From NCBI GenBank assembly GCA_963697365.1, contig CAVONT010000003.1:124001-188000 (forward strand): a DNA stretch of 64,000 nt. The letters run 5' to 3'. The DNA is from CAIXZV01 sp963697365 (GTDB taxonomy: Bacteria > Chloroflexota > Limnocylindria > Limnocylindrales > CSP1-4). The notes under the pieces are model-generated. The model made no database searches. It saw only the letters and a list, made by a program, of their open reading frames with translations, and was not told the origin of the DNA. Positions within the stretch are counted from its first letter, which is position 1. The number at the start of each line of letters is the position of its first letter. The position numbers and the translations under genes were made by a program. This document shows positions 27,076 to 35,951 of this stretch, in pieces.

Positions 27076-27488
27076 GGAACCTGCCTGGGCGACCGCGCGC
27101 TGACTCCTGCCTGGGCGGCCGCGCGCTGACTCCTGCCTGGGCGGCCTCGCGCTGACTCGGCTGGGTGTCACAGAGCAGGTGGCCGTGCAGACGGCGTGCA
27201 CCTAAGTCGACTTGCGTGCACGGCGCACGCTCAGACGGGTCGCTCCTGACTCCCACGTGGTTCACGGGCCGCGGGAGGAGTCGGGCCGCGCGCTGACTCC
27301 TGCCTGGCGGCCGCGCGCTGACTCGGCTGGGTGTCACAGAGCAGGTGGCCGTGCAGACGGCGTGCACCTAAGTCGACTTGCGTGCACGGCGCACGCTCAG
27401 ACGGGTCGCTCCTGACTCCCACGTGGTTCACGGGCCGCGGGAGGAGTCGGGCTGCGAGACGAGCACGTGCCGCGGGGCAGTGAAGACG
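27076..27488. repeat. duplicated noncoding element, 166-bp period
   Basis: Two apparently identical 136-bp copies at 27151-27286 and 27317-27452. Each holds the palindrome AAGTCGACTT inside a flanking GTGCAC/GTGCAC pair, and a GACTCC...GGAGTC inverted repeat near its right end. The left flank and the 30-bp spacer consist of CGCGCTGACTCCTGCCTGG-like short repeats. No protein fits. The block lies between convergent M20 and MarR genes, so it could serve as a double terminator, a small-RNA locus or a MITE-like insertion. Confidence 0.8.
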
Positions 27489-28163
27489 TCAGCCGGGCGG
27501 CTCCTCCGTCCGCAGCAGCCGCTTGCGGGAGGACAGCCGGTTCGTCGCGAGGGCCGCGACACCCATCGCCACCAGCGCCCGCTCGGAGCGCGGCATCGGC
27601 CGGACGAGCGCGAGGAACTGCTCGGCCCGTGCCCGATCCACGATCCGCAGCGTCGCCTGTCCACGCGGCGTCAGCCACACGGACCGCTGGCGGGCGTCGT
27701 CCTCCTCCACCCTGCGCTCCACCAGGCGCCGCTTCTCCAGGCCGTCGACCAGGCGTGAGGTCGCTGACGGCGAGCGGTTGATGGCGTCGGCCAGGTCCGC
27801 GATCGTGGTGGTCGCCCCCTCGGCGAGGACGTAGAGCGCCGCGAGCTGCGTGAAGCCCAGCTTGAGCTCGCCCAGCTGGGAGGCGAACCCGATCACGAGC
27901 TCCCGCCACAGCGAGCGCCCCATCGCTACCCGCTCGGAGATCTGGCGCACGTTCTGGATCCGCATGCCCGCGGCAACCACCGGCGCAGAGAGGTCCGCCT
28001 CGAAGACGCGCGCGATGACCCGCGGCGAGGCACCCCGACGACTGGTCGGCCGGATCATGGACGCGGGTAGCGGCGGCCCGTACGCGGGGTCCGAAGGACG
28101 AACGCGCCGCGACTTCACGGTGGGCGTGGACTTGGGAGCGGCTTGATCGTCGGGATCTGTCAT
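27489..28163 (-). CDS. MarR-family transcriptional regulator
   Basis: 224 residues. Winged-helix block: GFTQLAALYVLAEGATTTIA, then DLADAINRSPSATSRLVDGL and EKRRLVERRVEEDDARQRSV, followed by WLTPRGQATLRIVDRARAEQ, the typical MarR wing and dimer helix. A long basic N-terminal extension of about 60 residues precedes it. It is divergent from fabD across a 150-bp region. MarR-type FabT controls fatty-acid genes in lactic acid bacteria, so a lipid-regulatory role is attractive but rests on location only. Confidence 0.87.
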   Translation of the reverse strand: MTDPDDQAAPKSTPTVKSRRVRPSDPAYGPPLPASMIRPTSRRGASPRVIARVFEADLSAPVVAAGMRIQNVRQISERVAMGRSLWRELVIGFASQLGELKLGFTQLAALYVLAEGATTTIADLADAINRSPSATSRLVDGLEKRRLVERRVEEDDARQRSVWLTPRGQATLRIVDRARAEQFLALVRPMPRSERALVAMGVAALATNRLSSRKRLLRTEEPPG

Positions 28164-28303
28164 CCCGTGGTCCTCAGTGGTGTGCGGCTCGGGTGGCCGG
28201 CGTCCGCAACCGCCCTGCGCAACGCCGTGCGCACGAGCCTATGCCCAGCCCGATATTGCTGCAAGCGTGCACACATTCCGCCGTGGAAGTCGCGCACGCC
28301 ACG

Positions 28304-28309
28304 TACAGT
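28304..28309 (+). promoter_or_regulatory. -10 box TACAGT of the fab cluster
   Basis: TACAGT sits 8 bases before ATG 28318 of fabD, consistent with a leaderless or nearly leaderless transcript. Confidence 0.45.
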
Positions 28310-28317
28310 GCGCCACG

Positions 28318-29287
28318 ATGAGCACGCATTGCCTATGTCTTCCCCGGTCAGGGGTCCCAGTTCGTCGGCATGGGCCATGCCCTTGCCCAGTCCTCCCCCG
28401 CCGCCGCCGCCGTCTGGGCCGCCGCGGACGCAGCCCTCGGAGAGCCGATCAGCAGGCTCGCCTGGGAGGGCCCCGAGGAGGACCTGAACCGGACCGAGAA
28501 CAGCCAGCCCGCCCTGCTCGCCGCCTCGATCGCCTACCTCGAGGCCGTGAAGGAGCGCTGGTACGAGCTCCAGGTCGACATCCCCGAGCCCGCCTTCGCT
28601 GCCGGCCACTCGATGGGCCAGTACACCGCCCTTGTCGCCGCGGGCGCCCTCGACCTTGCCGATGCCGTCCGCCTCGTGCGCATCCGCGGCCAGCAGATGC
28701 AGGCATCGGGAACGGGCAGGGAGGGCCGCATGGCCGCCTTGATCGGCCTCGACGACGCGCGCCTCCCGGAACTGGTCGAGCGTGCATCGGTCCACGGCGT
28801 CTTCGGCGTCGCCAACCGCAACTCGCCGGGCCAGGTCGTGGTCAGCGGCGAGCGGGCAGCCGTGGAGGCCGCACTCCCGATCGCGAAGGAGCTTGGTGCC
28901 AAGCGCGCGATCGAGCTGCCGGTCAGCGTCGCCGCCCACTCTCCGCTCATGGCCGAGGCCGCGTCCGCCATGCGCGAGGTCCTCGCCGGGATCACCTTCC
29001 ATGATCCCGAGCCGCCGCTCCTCGCCAACGCCGACAGCCGGCCGATCACCACGGCCGAGGGCTGCCGGAACGAGCTGGTGGACCATCTCACCACCGGCGT
29101 CGACTGGGTCGGTGCGGTCAAGGCCATGGAGGCCGCCGGCATCACCGTCTTCATCGAGGTCGGGCCAGGCCAGGTCCTGACCGGCCTCATCAAGCGCATC
29201 GCTCCCGATGCCACGGTCATCGCGCTCGACGACAAGGGCGCACCCGACCGACTGGCCATCCCCTTCGCCGACTCGGCAGCCGTCTAG
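28318..29287 (+). CDS. fabD: malonyl-CoA:ACP transacylase, one early frameshift
   Basis: Loads malonate on ACP for fatty-acid synthesis. After MST the frame shifts by one base near 28328, then IAYVFPGQGSQFVGMGHALA, the nucleophile elbow FAAGHSMGQYTALVAAGAL (G-H-S-M-G), LVRIRGQQMQASG, NRNSPGQVVVSGERAA, the catalytic His in VSVAAHSPLMAEAA and FIEVGPGQVLTGLIKRI. Joined length of 322 is normal. Without the shift no start codon exists in frame after a TGA, so ATG 28318 with one extra base is the simplest reading; the interval is 3n+1. Followed by two ketosynthases. Confidence 0.93.
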
Positions 29288-29384
29288 GCAAGCGGACCCT
29301 CCGCCTCCTCCGCCGGCGCGCCCACATCCCGACCACCCGCCAACGAACACCCGCCCACGAACACCCGCCCCGCGAAAGGAACCA

Positions 29385-30659
29385 ATGCGCCAGCCCGATT
29401 ACACCCGCCGCGTCGTCGTCACCGGCCTCGGCGTCATCAGCCCCGTCGGCAACGACAAGGACACCGCCTGGCGGAGCCTGCTCAACGGCGTGTCCGGCCT
29501 GGGCGAGATCACCAAGTTCGACACGACCCCGTACCGCAACAAGGTCGCGGGTGAGGTCGTCGACTTCGACCCCAAGGCGTGGATGGACGCCAAGGCGGTG
29601 CGCCGCAGCGAGCCGGCGATGTGGTACGGCGTCGCGGCCGCCAAGCAGGCCATCGCGGACTCCGGGCTCGAGATCACCGATGCGAACCGCGAGGACATCG
29701 GCGTCGTGTTCGGCACCGGCGCGGGCGGGCAGACCCTGATGATCGACAACTGGGCCGTGCTCAGGGACCAGGGGCCGGGGCGCGTCGCGCCGACGTTCAT
29801 CGCGAACGGCCTCACCGACTCCACGTCGGGCATGATCGCGATCGAGACCGGCGCCATCGGCCACAACATCTGCATCGTCACGGCGTGCTCCACGGGCACC
29901 AACTGCGTCGGCGAGGGCGCGGAGCTGATCCGCCGCGGTGACGCGCACACCGTCATCGCCGGCTCGTCCGAGATGCCGCTCCTCGAGGTGGGCCACGCGG
30001 GCTTCGGCAACATGCGCGGCCTCGGATCACCCCGGGAGGGCCGCCCGATCGCCGACACGAGCCGGCCGTTCGATCGCACCAGGGACGGGTTCGTGCTCGG
30101 TGAGGGCGGTGGTGGCCTGATCCTCGAGGATCTCGAGATGGCCATGGCGCGCGGCGCGCATATCTACTGCGAGGTCGTGGGCTACGGCGCGGCGGCCGAC
30201 GGCTGGGACATGATCCAGCCGATCGAGCACGGCGTCGGCTCGGCGCGCGCGATGCGGGCGGCCCTCCAGCGCCGCGGCGTCCCGGCGGACGAGATCGACG
30301 TCGTCAATCCTCATGGGACCAGCACCCCTGTCGGGGACAAGCGCGAGGCGGAGGCGCTCTGGGGGGTCTTCGGCGACCGCGCGGCCGCATCCCGCCAGTC
30401 GCTGCTGGTGAGCGCGACCAAGTCGATGACGGGCCACATGATGGGCGCCGCCGGCGCATTCGAGGCGTTCGCGACCGTGATGACCGTGGCCGAGCAGACG
30501 GTCCCGGGCACCATCAACTACGTGGAGTTCGACCCGGAGTGCGACCTCTGGGTCCGCCAGGACACCGTGCAGATGCCGGTCCGCTACGCCCTGTCGAACA
30601 ACATCGGCCTCGGCGGCCACAACGGCGCGATCATCTTCAAGCGCTGGGACGGCCGGTGA
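29385..30659 (+). CDS. fabF: beta-ketoacyl-ACP synthase II, first copy
   Basis: Elongating condensing enzyme. 424 residues from ATG 29385, which has AAAGGA upstream. Starts MRQPDYTRRVVVTGLGVISP. The catalytic triad is complete: Cys in NICIVTACSTGTNCVGEG, His in VVNPHGTSTPVGDKRE, and Lys/His in SATKSMTGHMMGAAGAFEA; C-terminal NNIGLGGHNGAIIFKRW is standard. It lies 97 bp after fabD and 60 bp before a second ketosynthase. No acpP or fabG is present in the window, so the cluster is partial. Confidence 0.94.
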   Translation: MRQPDYTRRVVVTGLGVISPVGNDKDTAWRSLLNGVSGLGEITKFDTTPYRNKVAGEVVDFDPKAWMDAKAVRRSEPAMWYGVAAAKQAIADSGLEITDANREDIGVVFGTGAGGQTLMIDNWAVLRDQGPGRVAPTFIANGLTDSTSGMIAIETGAIGHNICIVTACSTGTNCVGEGAELIRRGDAHTVIAGSSEMPLLEVGHAGFGNMRGLGSPREGRPIADTSRPFDRTRDGFVLGEGGGGLILEDLEMAMARGAHIYCEVVGYGAAADGWDMIQPIEHGVGSARAMRAALQRRGVPADEIDVVNPHGTSTPVGDKREAEALWGVFGDRAAASRQSLLVSATKSMTGHMMGAAGAFEAFATVMTVAEQTVPGTINYVEFDPECDLWVRQDTVQMPVRYALSNNIGLGGHNGAIIFKRWDGR

Positions 30660-30674
30660 CGAGAGGTCCGCGGG

Positions 30675-30680
30675 TACAAT
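30675..30680 (+). promoter_or_regulatory. -10 box TACAAT before second ketosynthase
   Basis: TACAAT matches the -10 consensus well and lies 39 bases before GTG 30720, suggesting an additional internal promoter. No convincing -35 is seen. Confidence 0.35.
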
Positions 30681-30719
30681 CGCCCACCGAACGAATCTCC
30701 CCCTGCTGAGGCCAAGACC

Positions 30720-31985
30720 GTGCCTTCGACCGACCTCTCGCGCCGCGCCGTCGTCACCGGCATGGGCGCGGTCATGCCGATCGGCAACGACTTCGAGACC
30801 TACTGGACGAACCTGCGGAACGGCGTGACCGGCACACGCCGGATCACGACCTTCGACCCGTCCGAGTTCGAGGTGCAGATCGCAGCCGAGGTCCTCGACT
30901 TCGACCCGACCGTGGCCATGGACCGCAAGATGGCGAAGCGGATGACGCGCTACATCCACCTCGCGATGGGCGCAGGCAAGGAGGCGATCGCCAACTCCGG
31001 GATCGACTTCGAGGCGATGACGCCCGAGGAACGCGACCGCGTCGCCGTGGTCGTCAACACCGGTGGTGGAGGGATCGAGGCCGTGATCGACGGCACGCAC
31101 ATCGCGGACTCGAAGGGTCCGCGGTTCGTGTCGGCGTTCGCGATCCCGGCGCTGTCGGGATCGATGGCGGGCTGCCTGCTCTCGATGGACTACAAGCTCA
31201 CCGGCCCGGTGATCACCCAGGTGGCCGCGTGCGCCACGTCCGTCATCGCATTCCAGGATGCGCTCCGGCTGATCCAGACCGGTGAGTGCGACGTGGTCAT
31301 CGCAGGCGGCTCCGAGGCGCCGATCTGGCCGATGGGCGTCGCGGCACTGGCCAACATGACGGCACTGTCGAAGCGCAACGACTCGCCGGAGACGGCCTCG
31401 CGTCCGTTCGACGCGACCCGCGACGGGTTCGTCCTGGGCGAGGGTGCCGGCGTGGTCGTGGTGGAGTCGGCGGAACACGCGCTCCGGCGCGGGGCAACGC
31501 CCATCGCCGAGATCATCGGCGGAGCGCTGACGGCCGATGCCTTCCACATCTCCGCGCCCGATCCCACGGGCCGCGGCCAGGCCCGGGCCATGGTCAACGC
31601 CCTGCGGGCCAGCGGCGTCGCGCCCGACGAGGTGGACTGGATCGTCGCCCACGGGACATCCACCTCGCTCAACGACGTCACCGAGACGCGGGCGATCAAG
31701 GCGGCGTACGGATCGGCAGCGGCGGGGCGGGCGATCTCATCGCCCAAGTCGATGATCGGACACCTCGTCGGGGCGGCCGGCGCGGCGTCCGGGCTGGCGG
31801 CCATCGGCGGGATCCGCGACCAGGTCATCTCGCCGACGGCGAACCTGCACACGCCGGACCCCGAGTGCGACCTGGACTACGTGCCGCTGGTGGCGCGGCG
31901 GACCAAGGTGGACACGGTCGCGATCAACGGCTTCGGCTTCGGCGGCCAGAACGCGGTCACGGTCTTCCGCCGCTTCGAGGCGTAG
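30720..31985 (+). CDS. beta-ketoacyl-ACP synthase II, second copy
   Basis: 421 residues, GTG start, same fold as the preceding gene but clearly diverged: LSRRAVVTGMGAVMPIGNDF at the start, catalytic Cys in VITQVAACATSVIAFQDALR, His in WIVAHGTSTSLNDVTETRAI, and SSPKSMIGHLVGAAGAASGL, ending NGFGFGGQNAVTVFRRF. All three catalytic positions are kept, so it is not a chain-length-factor-type inactive partner. Two active ketosynthases in tandem suggest specialised chain-length ranges or a branched or secondary lipid product. FabB-like against FabF-like roles cannot be separated by eye. Confidence 0.9.
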   Translation: MPSTDLSRRAVVTGMGAVMPIGNDFETYWTNLRNGVTGTRRITTFDPSEFEVQIAAEVLDFDPTVAMDRKMAKRMTRYIHLAMGAGKEAIANSGIDFEAMTPEERDRVAVVVNTGGGGIEAVIDGTHIADSKGPRFVSAFAIPALSGSMAGCLLSMDYKLTGPVITQVAACATSVIAFQDALRLIQTGECDVVIAGGSEAPIWPMGVAALANMTALSKRNDSPETASRPFDATRDGFVLGEGAGVVVVESAEHALRRGATPIAEIIGGALTADAFHISAPDPTGRGQARAMVNALRASGVAPDEVDWIVAHGTSTSLNDVTETRAIKAAYGSAAAGRAISSPKSMIGHLVGAAGAASGLAAIGGIRDQVISPTANLHTPDPECDLDYVPLVARRTKVDTVAINGFGFGGQNAVTVFRRFEA

Positions 31986-32219
31986 ACGCGGGGCGTCGAT
32001 CCGCTGGCCGCGGCGAGGTCTCCGGCCCAGCCACCTTACCGTCAGCGCACACACTGTGCGGCGACGGCGCTCTCCGCGCACCAAGCGGATGGCTGATGCG
32101 CTGGGCAGCCCCTCGGCCTGCTCCGGGCGTACGCCAGGCGAGCAATCGACGTCGCCAGTGCCCAGTGCTTCCGCCGGGTGCACGACGTCGCGGCACGGGG
32201 CAGGCAGTAGTCAGCCGGC

Positions 32220-33178
32220 TCAGCGGGAGCGGACGATCCTGGTCGCCACGAACCAGTAGCGGCACGCGTCGGTCGACGTCCAGGGCTCCTCGCCCCACTT
32301 CCAGGTGCACTCCGCCGCAGCGGGATGGTCGAACTCGCCCGTCACGGCCAGGCGATCGCCCACCCGAAGCGTCGCTCGGGTGCGTGCTGGCGGGATCGAC
32401 GTACAGCAGCGTGTCGAACGGCGGGCACGGAGGGCCTGGGACGCTCCCTCGCGGCGTGGCGAGCAGCGCATAGCGATCGCTGCCATCCGACACGGTGACA
32501 CGAGCTCCGTCAAGCCATCGAGGCCGGAGCGCCATCCCCGGGTCGTACTCGCATCCCACCTCGTTGGCCACGACCTGGGCCTGGATGGTGATCGGGACGC
32601 CGCTGAAGCATGTGATCCGGGCGCCCCTTGGCGTCGCGTACACCTCGAGCGCGGTTGCCGGCTTCTCAGGGCAACGCGCCCGACCGTGCCGCAGCCATGC
32701 ATCGCCGTCGCGGCTCGCGACTGGCACCCAGATGGACGAGCCCCAGATGCCCTGCGGCTCCTGGTCCATGCCCTGGACGCCGGTGAGAGTCGCGTTGATC
32801 AGCTCAATGCGATACCAGTGGTAGCCGGATCCGTGCTTCGGGCCCTCCAAGATCAGCAGGCAGGAGCCCTTGGCAAGCATCGGTATGAACCGGGAGTCCT
32901 CCAGCGAGTGGCCGTTGCGGGCACGCACCGCGTCTGCGACAACCACGGCGCTGTCACCCGGCTTGAAGGTGACTGGGGGCGGGCTCGCCGGCAGCTCCAG
33001 CATCGCAGTCGGCGCGTGGGTTGTGGCCGTGACCGGCGCGCGTCGGTGCAGGCGAGCTCGAACCGCTGTCGGGAGCCCCGGCGTGCGATGGACTGGTGCC
33101 GCCGGCCGTGCAGCCGGCCAGCGCGACGACCAGCGCGGCGACCAGCGCCAGGCCTGTGAGCCGCCTGCATCCTGTCAT
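32220..33178 (-). CDS. predicted lipoprotein of unknown function, two frameshifts
   Basis: Signal peptide with lipobox: MTGCRRLTGLALVAALVVAL followed by AGC, then a Ser/Thr/Gly-rich linker. After a break near 33045 the mature part reads VTFKPGDSAVVVADAVRAR, HWYRIELINATLTGVQGMDQ, WGSSIWVPVASRDGDAWLR, then FSGVPITIQAQV; after another near 32390 RVGDRLAVTGEFDHPAAAEC, W-K-W-G-E-E-P-W and FVATRIVRSR. Several cysteines occur in the mature region. The interval is 3n+2, fitting two inserted bases. No family recognised; an SH3-like/OB-like repeat is possible. Confidence 0.68.
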
Positions 33179-33642
33179 CGTCTCCGCCTCCGCTCCAGGA
33201 CGCCGAGGGTGAGACGCGCGGGGCAGTGCTCGCTGGTGTGCCTCGCCTATCGCTCGCGGAGCGAGCGGCCCTCGTAGGCTTGCCCCGGCTCCGCTCCTCC
33301 GGGCCTGATCTCCGACCGCTGCGGGGGCCGTCCGTTCGGAGCCTGCGATGCACGCTCTGCGCCCCGGCCTCTGCCCTGGCCTCGTTCGGCAGGAACGAGC
33401 GGCTCCGGGCGTCGACCGCCCTTTCGTTCGGCGCTACCGATCAATCTGGCGGCGAGACGCCCGTTCCAGCGTCCGAATGCTCGCCCTGCCCGAACGAGGC
33501 GGGTCTCAGACCCCGCTGGTGCTCGTCATCACCGAACGCGACCGGGCGGCGCTCGCGCGGAGCGTCGGGGCTGGACGGGGGCGGACGGGGGCGGTCGTGC
33601 CCGGGCGCGCGGGGGCGGACGGGGCCGGCACAAGACGGGGCC
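33179..33642. other. intergenic region with scattered TTCGG/CCGAA motifs
   Basis: No gene fits. Half-sites such as GTTCGG or CGTTCGGCA and CCGAAC or CCGAACG occur several times between about 33327 and 33545, resembling degenerate forms of the palindrome family at 45.2 kb. The stretch 33560-33640 is G-rich simple sequence. Confidence 0.55.
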
Positions 33643-34146
33643 TCAGCGGAGCGGGCGGCCCTCGTATGCCTCGAGCTTCACGACCGTCTCGTCCGGGATC
33701 GCCATCGGGCGCTCCGTGGCGTAGTCGTACAGGACGAGGACGTCCTCGGCGGTGGCGACCAGGCGTGCGTGTCCGCGGGGGCTGTCCTGGGCTGTCACCC
33801 GGTGCTCCATCGTGAACGACGTGCGCCCCAGGCGCCCGATCCGCGACTCCACCGTCAGCGGCTCCCCGAAGTAGGAGGGCGACCGGTACGTGACCCGGAT
33901 CTCGGCCAGGATCAGCGACTCCACCGCGCCGTGGGTGACCAGCGCGAAGGGCACCCCGGTGGCGGCCTCCCAGTAGTCGAGGCGGGCTGACTCGCAGAAG
34001 GTGAGGAACCGCGAGTTGTTGGTGTGACCCATCGCATCCGTGTCGCCGAACCGGATGATCACGGGGAACCTGTGCGGGAAGTCGCCCGGCAGGTCGCGCG
34101 GGTCGTCAGGGACGGCGAGGCGGAAGCGCGCGGGAAGCTCGGTCAC
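33643..34146 (-). CDS. hotdog-fold acyl-CoA thioesterase
   Basis: 167 residues of the 4-hydroxybenzoyl-CoA thioesterase (YbgC-like) family. The signature VIIRFGDTDAMGHTNNSRFL carries the catalytic Asp, then ESARLDYWEAATG, AEIRVTYRSPSYFGEPLTV and FTMEHRVTAQDS. GTG 34146 is preferred over ATG 34158 because a TATGCT -10-like box ends 7 bases before it, making a leaderless message. A role in fatty acyl-CoA turnover fits the nearby fab cluster; the precise substrate is unknown. Confidence 0.87.
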   Translation of the reverse strand: MTELPARFRLAVPDDPRDLPGDFPHRFPVIIRFGDTDAMGHTNNSRFLTFCESARLDYWEAATGVPFALVTHGAVESLILAEIRVTYRSPSYFGEPLTVESRIGRLGRTSFTMEHRVTAQDSPRGHARLVATAEDVLVLYDYATERPMAIPDETVVKLEAYEGRPLR

Positions 34147-34153
34147 GCCCGTG

Positions 34154-34159
34154 AGCATA
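34154..34159 (-). promoter_or_regulatory. -10 box TATGCT of a leaderless promoter
   Basis: TATGCT on the minus strand, 7 bases before GTG 34146; the alternative ATG start overlaps the box. Confidence 0.45.
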
Positions 34160-34262
34160 CGCCCGAGGTCGCCATACGACGTCCTCCGGCGCAGGATGGC
34201 CGGGAAGGGCAGGCCGGCCCGGTGGCACGTGGCAGGACCACGCGGACCGGCCGCCCAGGGGA

Positions 34263-34655
34263 TCAGCCCACGGTGTAGCTCGTCACCGAGCCCTTGAGTT
34301 GGACGGTGCCTCGTGTGAGGAACACCTTGCACTTCGAGCCGGCTGGGATCGACTGGAGGTAGACGGGCATGTCGGTTGTCGGCACGCCGCCGACCTCGTA
34401 AACCCAGTCGACGATGTCATCGCGCTGCACCGTCCGGCCACCGCGGTTCGGCAGCTGGCACTCGTTCTGGACCTGGAACTCGTACGGGACCACCGGGCCC
34501 ACGCTGGTGACCGACACCTGGACCCACAACGTGGTCCCGGACGCCGGTGCACCGAGCAGCTCGGTGTCCCCCGTGTACAGCGGGCCAGCGCTCGCCGGTG
34601 AGGCGAGCATGAAGACGGCCAGCAGCCCTGCGGCCACCGCCCTGGATCGACGCAT
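34263..34655 (-). CDS. small secreted protein of unknown function
   Basis: 130 residues with a clear signal peptide (RRSRAVAAGLLAVFMLASPA-SA, cut before GPLYTGD). The mature domain reads LLGAPASGTTLWVQVSVTSV, EFQVQNECQLPNRGG, VYEVGGVPTTDMPVYLQSI and CKVFLTRGTVQLKGSVTSYT; it is beta-rich with two cysteines. ATG 34655 has GGAAGGAG upstream. It follows the SGNH-like gene by 26 bp in the same direction, so the two are likely cotranscribed secreted proteins. Confidence 0.78.
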   Translation of the reverse strand: MRRSRAVAAGLLAVFMLASPASAGPLYTGDTELLGAPASGTTLWVQVSVTSVGPVVPYEFQVQNECQLPNRGGRTVQRDDIVDWVYEVGGVPTTDMPVYLQSIPAGSKCKVFLTRGTVQLKGSVTSYTVG

Positions 34656-34681
34656 GAGGGCTCCTTCCACGCTCGTGGTGC

Positions 34682-35875
34682 TCACTTGCAGACGCTCGTG
34701 CTGGCTGGCTCGCCGTAGCCGAGGAGCCACTTGAGCGGAGTCTGGCCGGGCAGGATCGTGTCCGCGTCCCAGATCGCGTCGGCGATGCACTGGTGGCCGT
34801 CGGCATTGACCCAGACGCCCATGCCCTCCGTGGTCTGCGACACGCGCAGGATGACCACCGGAGGATTGATCATCGGGCCGGGGATCAGCAGGTACTCCGG
34901 GAACTTGCGCCCCGTCTCACCCTCGATCCACCACGGCTCGTCGCTGCCCAGGTCCACCGTCTTGGAGTGATCGTCCGTGTAGCTGCCACTCGTGCCGCAC
35001 AGGTGGCAGACCTGCTCGAGCTTGAGGGTCACCTCCATCTTCATGTCGTGACCCTTGAACGGCGTATACGTGTCGACCACCACCCAGCGGTAGCCGTTGG
35101 GCCCCTGCTGGAACGGCGCAACCGAATCGGCCAGTGTCTTGTTGAGCTTCTGGAACACCTTGTCGATGGTCATCAGCGCCGGTGGCAGTTGGAGCCAGCG
35201 CTGCAGGCAGCTCTGCATCGCGTCGATGACGCCGACGCACAGCGTGGTGATGTCGGCCGTGAGCTCGGCATCCGCGAGCGGGTACGGGTTCGGGTAGTTG
35301 GGGACCGCGATGACCAGCTGCGGCCGTTGCGAGGCCATGATCCGGGTCATCTGCAGGATCGTCGTGTAGTTCTTGCGCATCTCGTCGAACAGCGTCTGGT
35401 TGGCGAGGATCGACGCCGCGCAGGCGTTGCCGCCCGAGAAGTCGTGGTCGCGCAGCTTCTTGAAGCAGCTGTCGATGAGGTTGACGATCGTGTCGTTCTG
35501 CTCGCCCAGCTGGATCGTGACCAGGTCCGGACGCATGTTGTAGGCCTTCGACAGGCCGCCGTCGGTGATGAACTCCTTCGAGGTCTGGCCGTTCTCGCCC
35601 TGGTTGTAGACACACCAGCCAGGCGCAAACAGGTGGTCCTCGAGGAGCTGTTCCGGATACCGCTTGGCATTGTCATTGAGGTCGTGACCGGCGGGGATGT
35701 CGTCACCCGCGGCCACGTAGATGCGGCAGCCGGCGGCGGCGTCGGCGGCGGGAGCCGCGTCGGGCCGGGCGACCGGCGTCCACGCGACGCCGCTGAGCAG
35801 GGTCACGCCCGCGAGCACGGACAGCAGCCGCCGGCTCCACCGACGTGACCTGGGCCTGGATGTGGATCGAAGCAT
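34682..35875 (-). CDS. secreted SGNH-hydrolase-like protein lacking the usual serine
   Basis: 397 residues with a signal peptide (RRLLSVLAGVTLLSGVAWTP). Block I reads CRIYVAAGDDIPAGHDLNDN where SGNH enzymes have GDS: the nucleophile position is Asp. Block III is present as LVTIQLGEQNDTIVNLIDS and block V as WVNADGHQCIADAIWDADTI with D-x-x-H-like spacing. Eight or so cysteines suggest disulfides. It may be catalytically altered, a binding protein, or use a different serine. It sits between the DUF11 giant and the small secreted gene, all leftward, so it probably belongs to the same envelope module. Confidence 0.72.
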   Translation of the reverse strand: MLRSTSRPRSRRWSRRLLSVLAGVTLLSGVAWTPVARPDAAPAADAAAGCRIYVAAGDDIPAGHDLNDNAKRYPEQLLEDHLFAPGWCVYNQGENGQTSKEFITDGGLSKAYNMRPDLVTIQLGEQNDTIVNLIDSCFKKLRDHDFSGGNACAASILANQTLFDEMRKNYTTILQMTRIMASQRPQLVIAVPNYPNPYPLADAELTADITTLCVGVIDAMQSCLQRWLQLPPALMTIDKVFQKLNKTLADSVAPFQQGPNGYRWVVVDTYTPFKGHDMKMEVTLKLEQVCHLCGTSGSYTDDHSKTVDLGSDEPWWIEGETGRKFPEYLLIPGPMINPPVVILRVSQTTEGMGVWVNADGHQCIADAIWDADTILPGQTPLKWLLGYGEPASTSVCK

Positions 35876-35951
35876 CGGATTGGTCCTCCGGGAGTCGGGT
35901 CCGAGTGGGTGGGGCGGCGGCCCCGTGACCGGGGCCGCCGCCCTGGGATCC

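Noticed and set aside
27151..27452. CRISPR-like array
   Set aside because: Only two long copies with one short repeat-like spacer; no cas genes.
33226..33990. Plus-strand open frame in the TTCGG-rich spacer and over the thioesterase
   Set aside because: No domain, overlaps a clear hotdog thioesterase, low-complexity composition.
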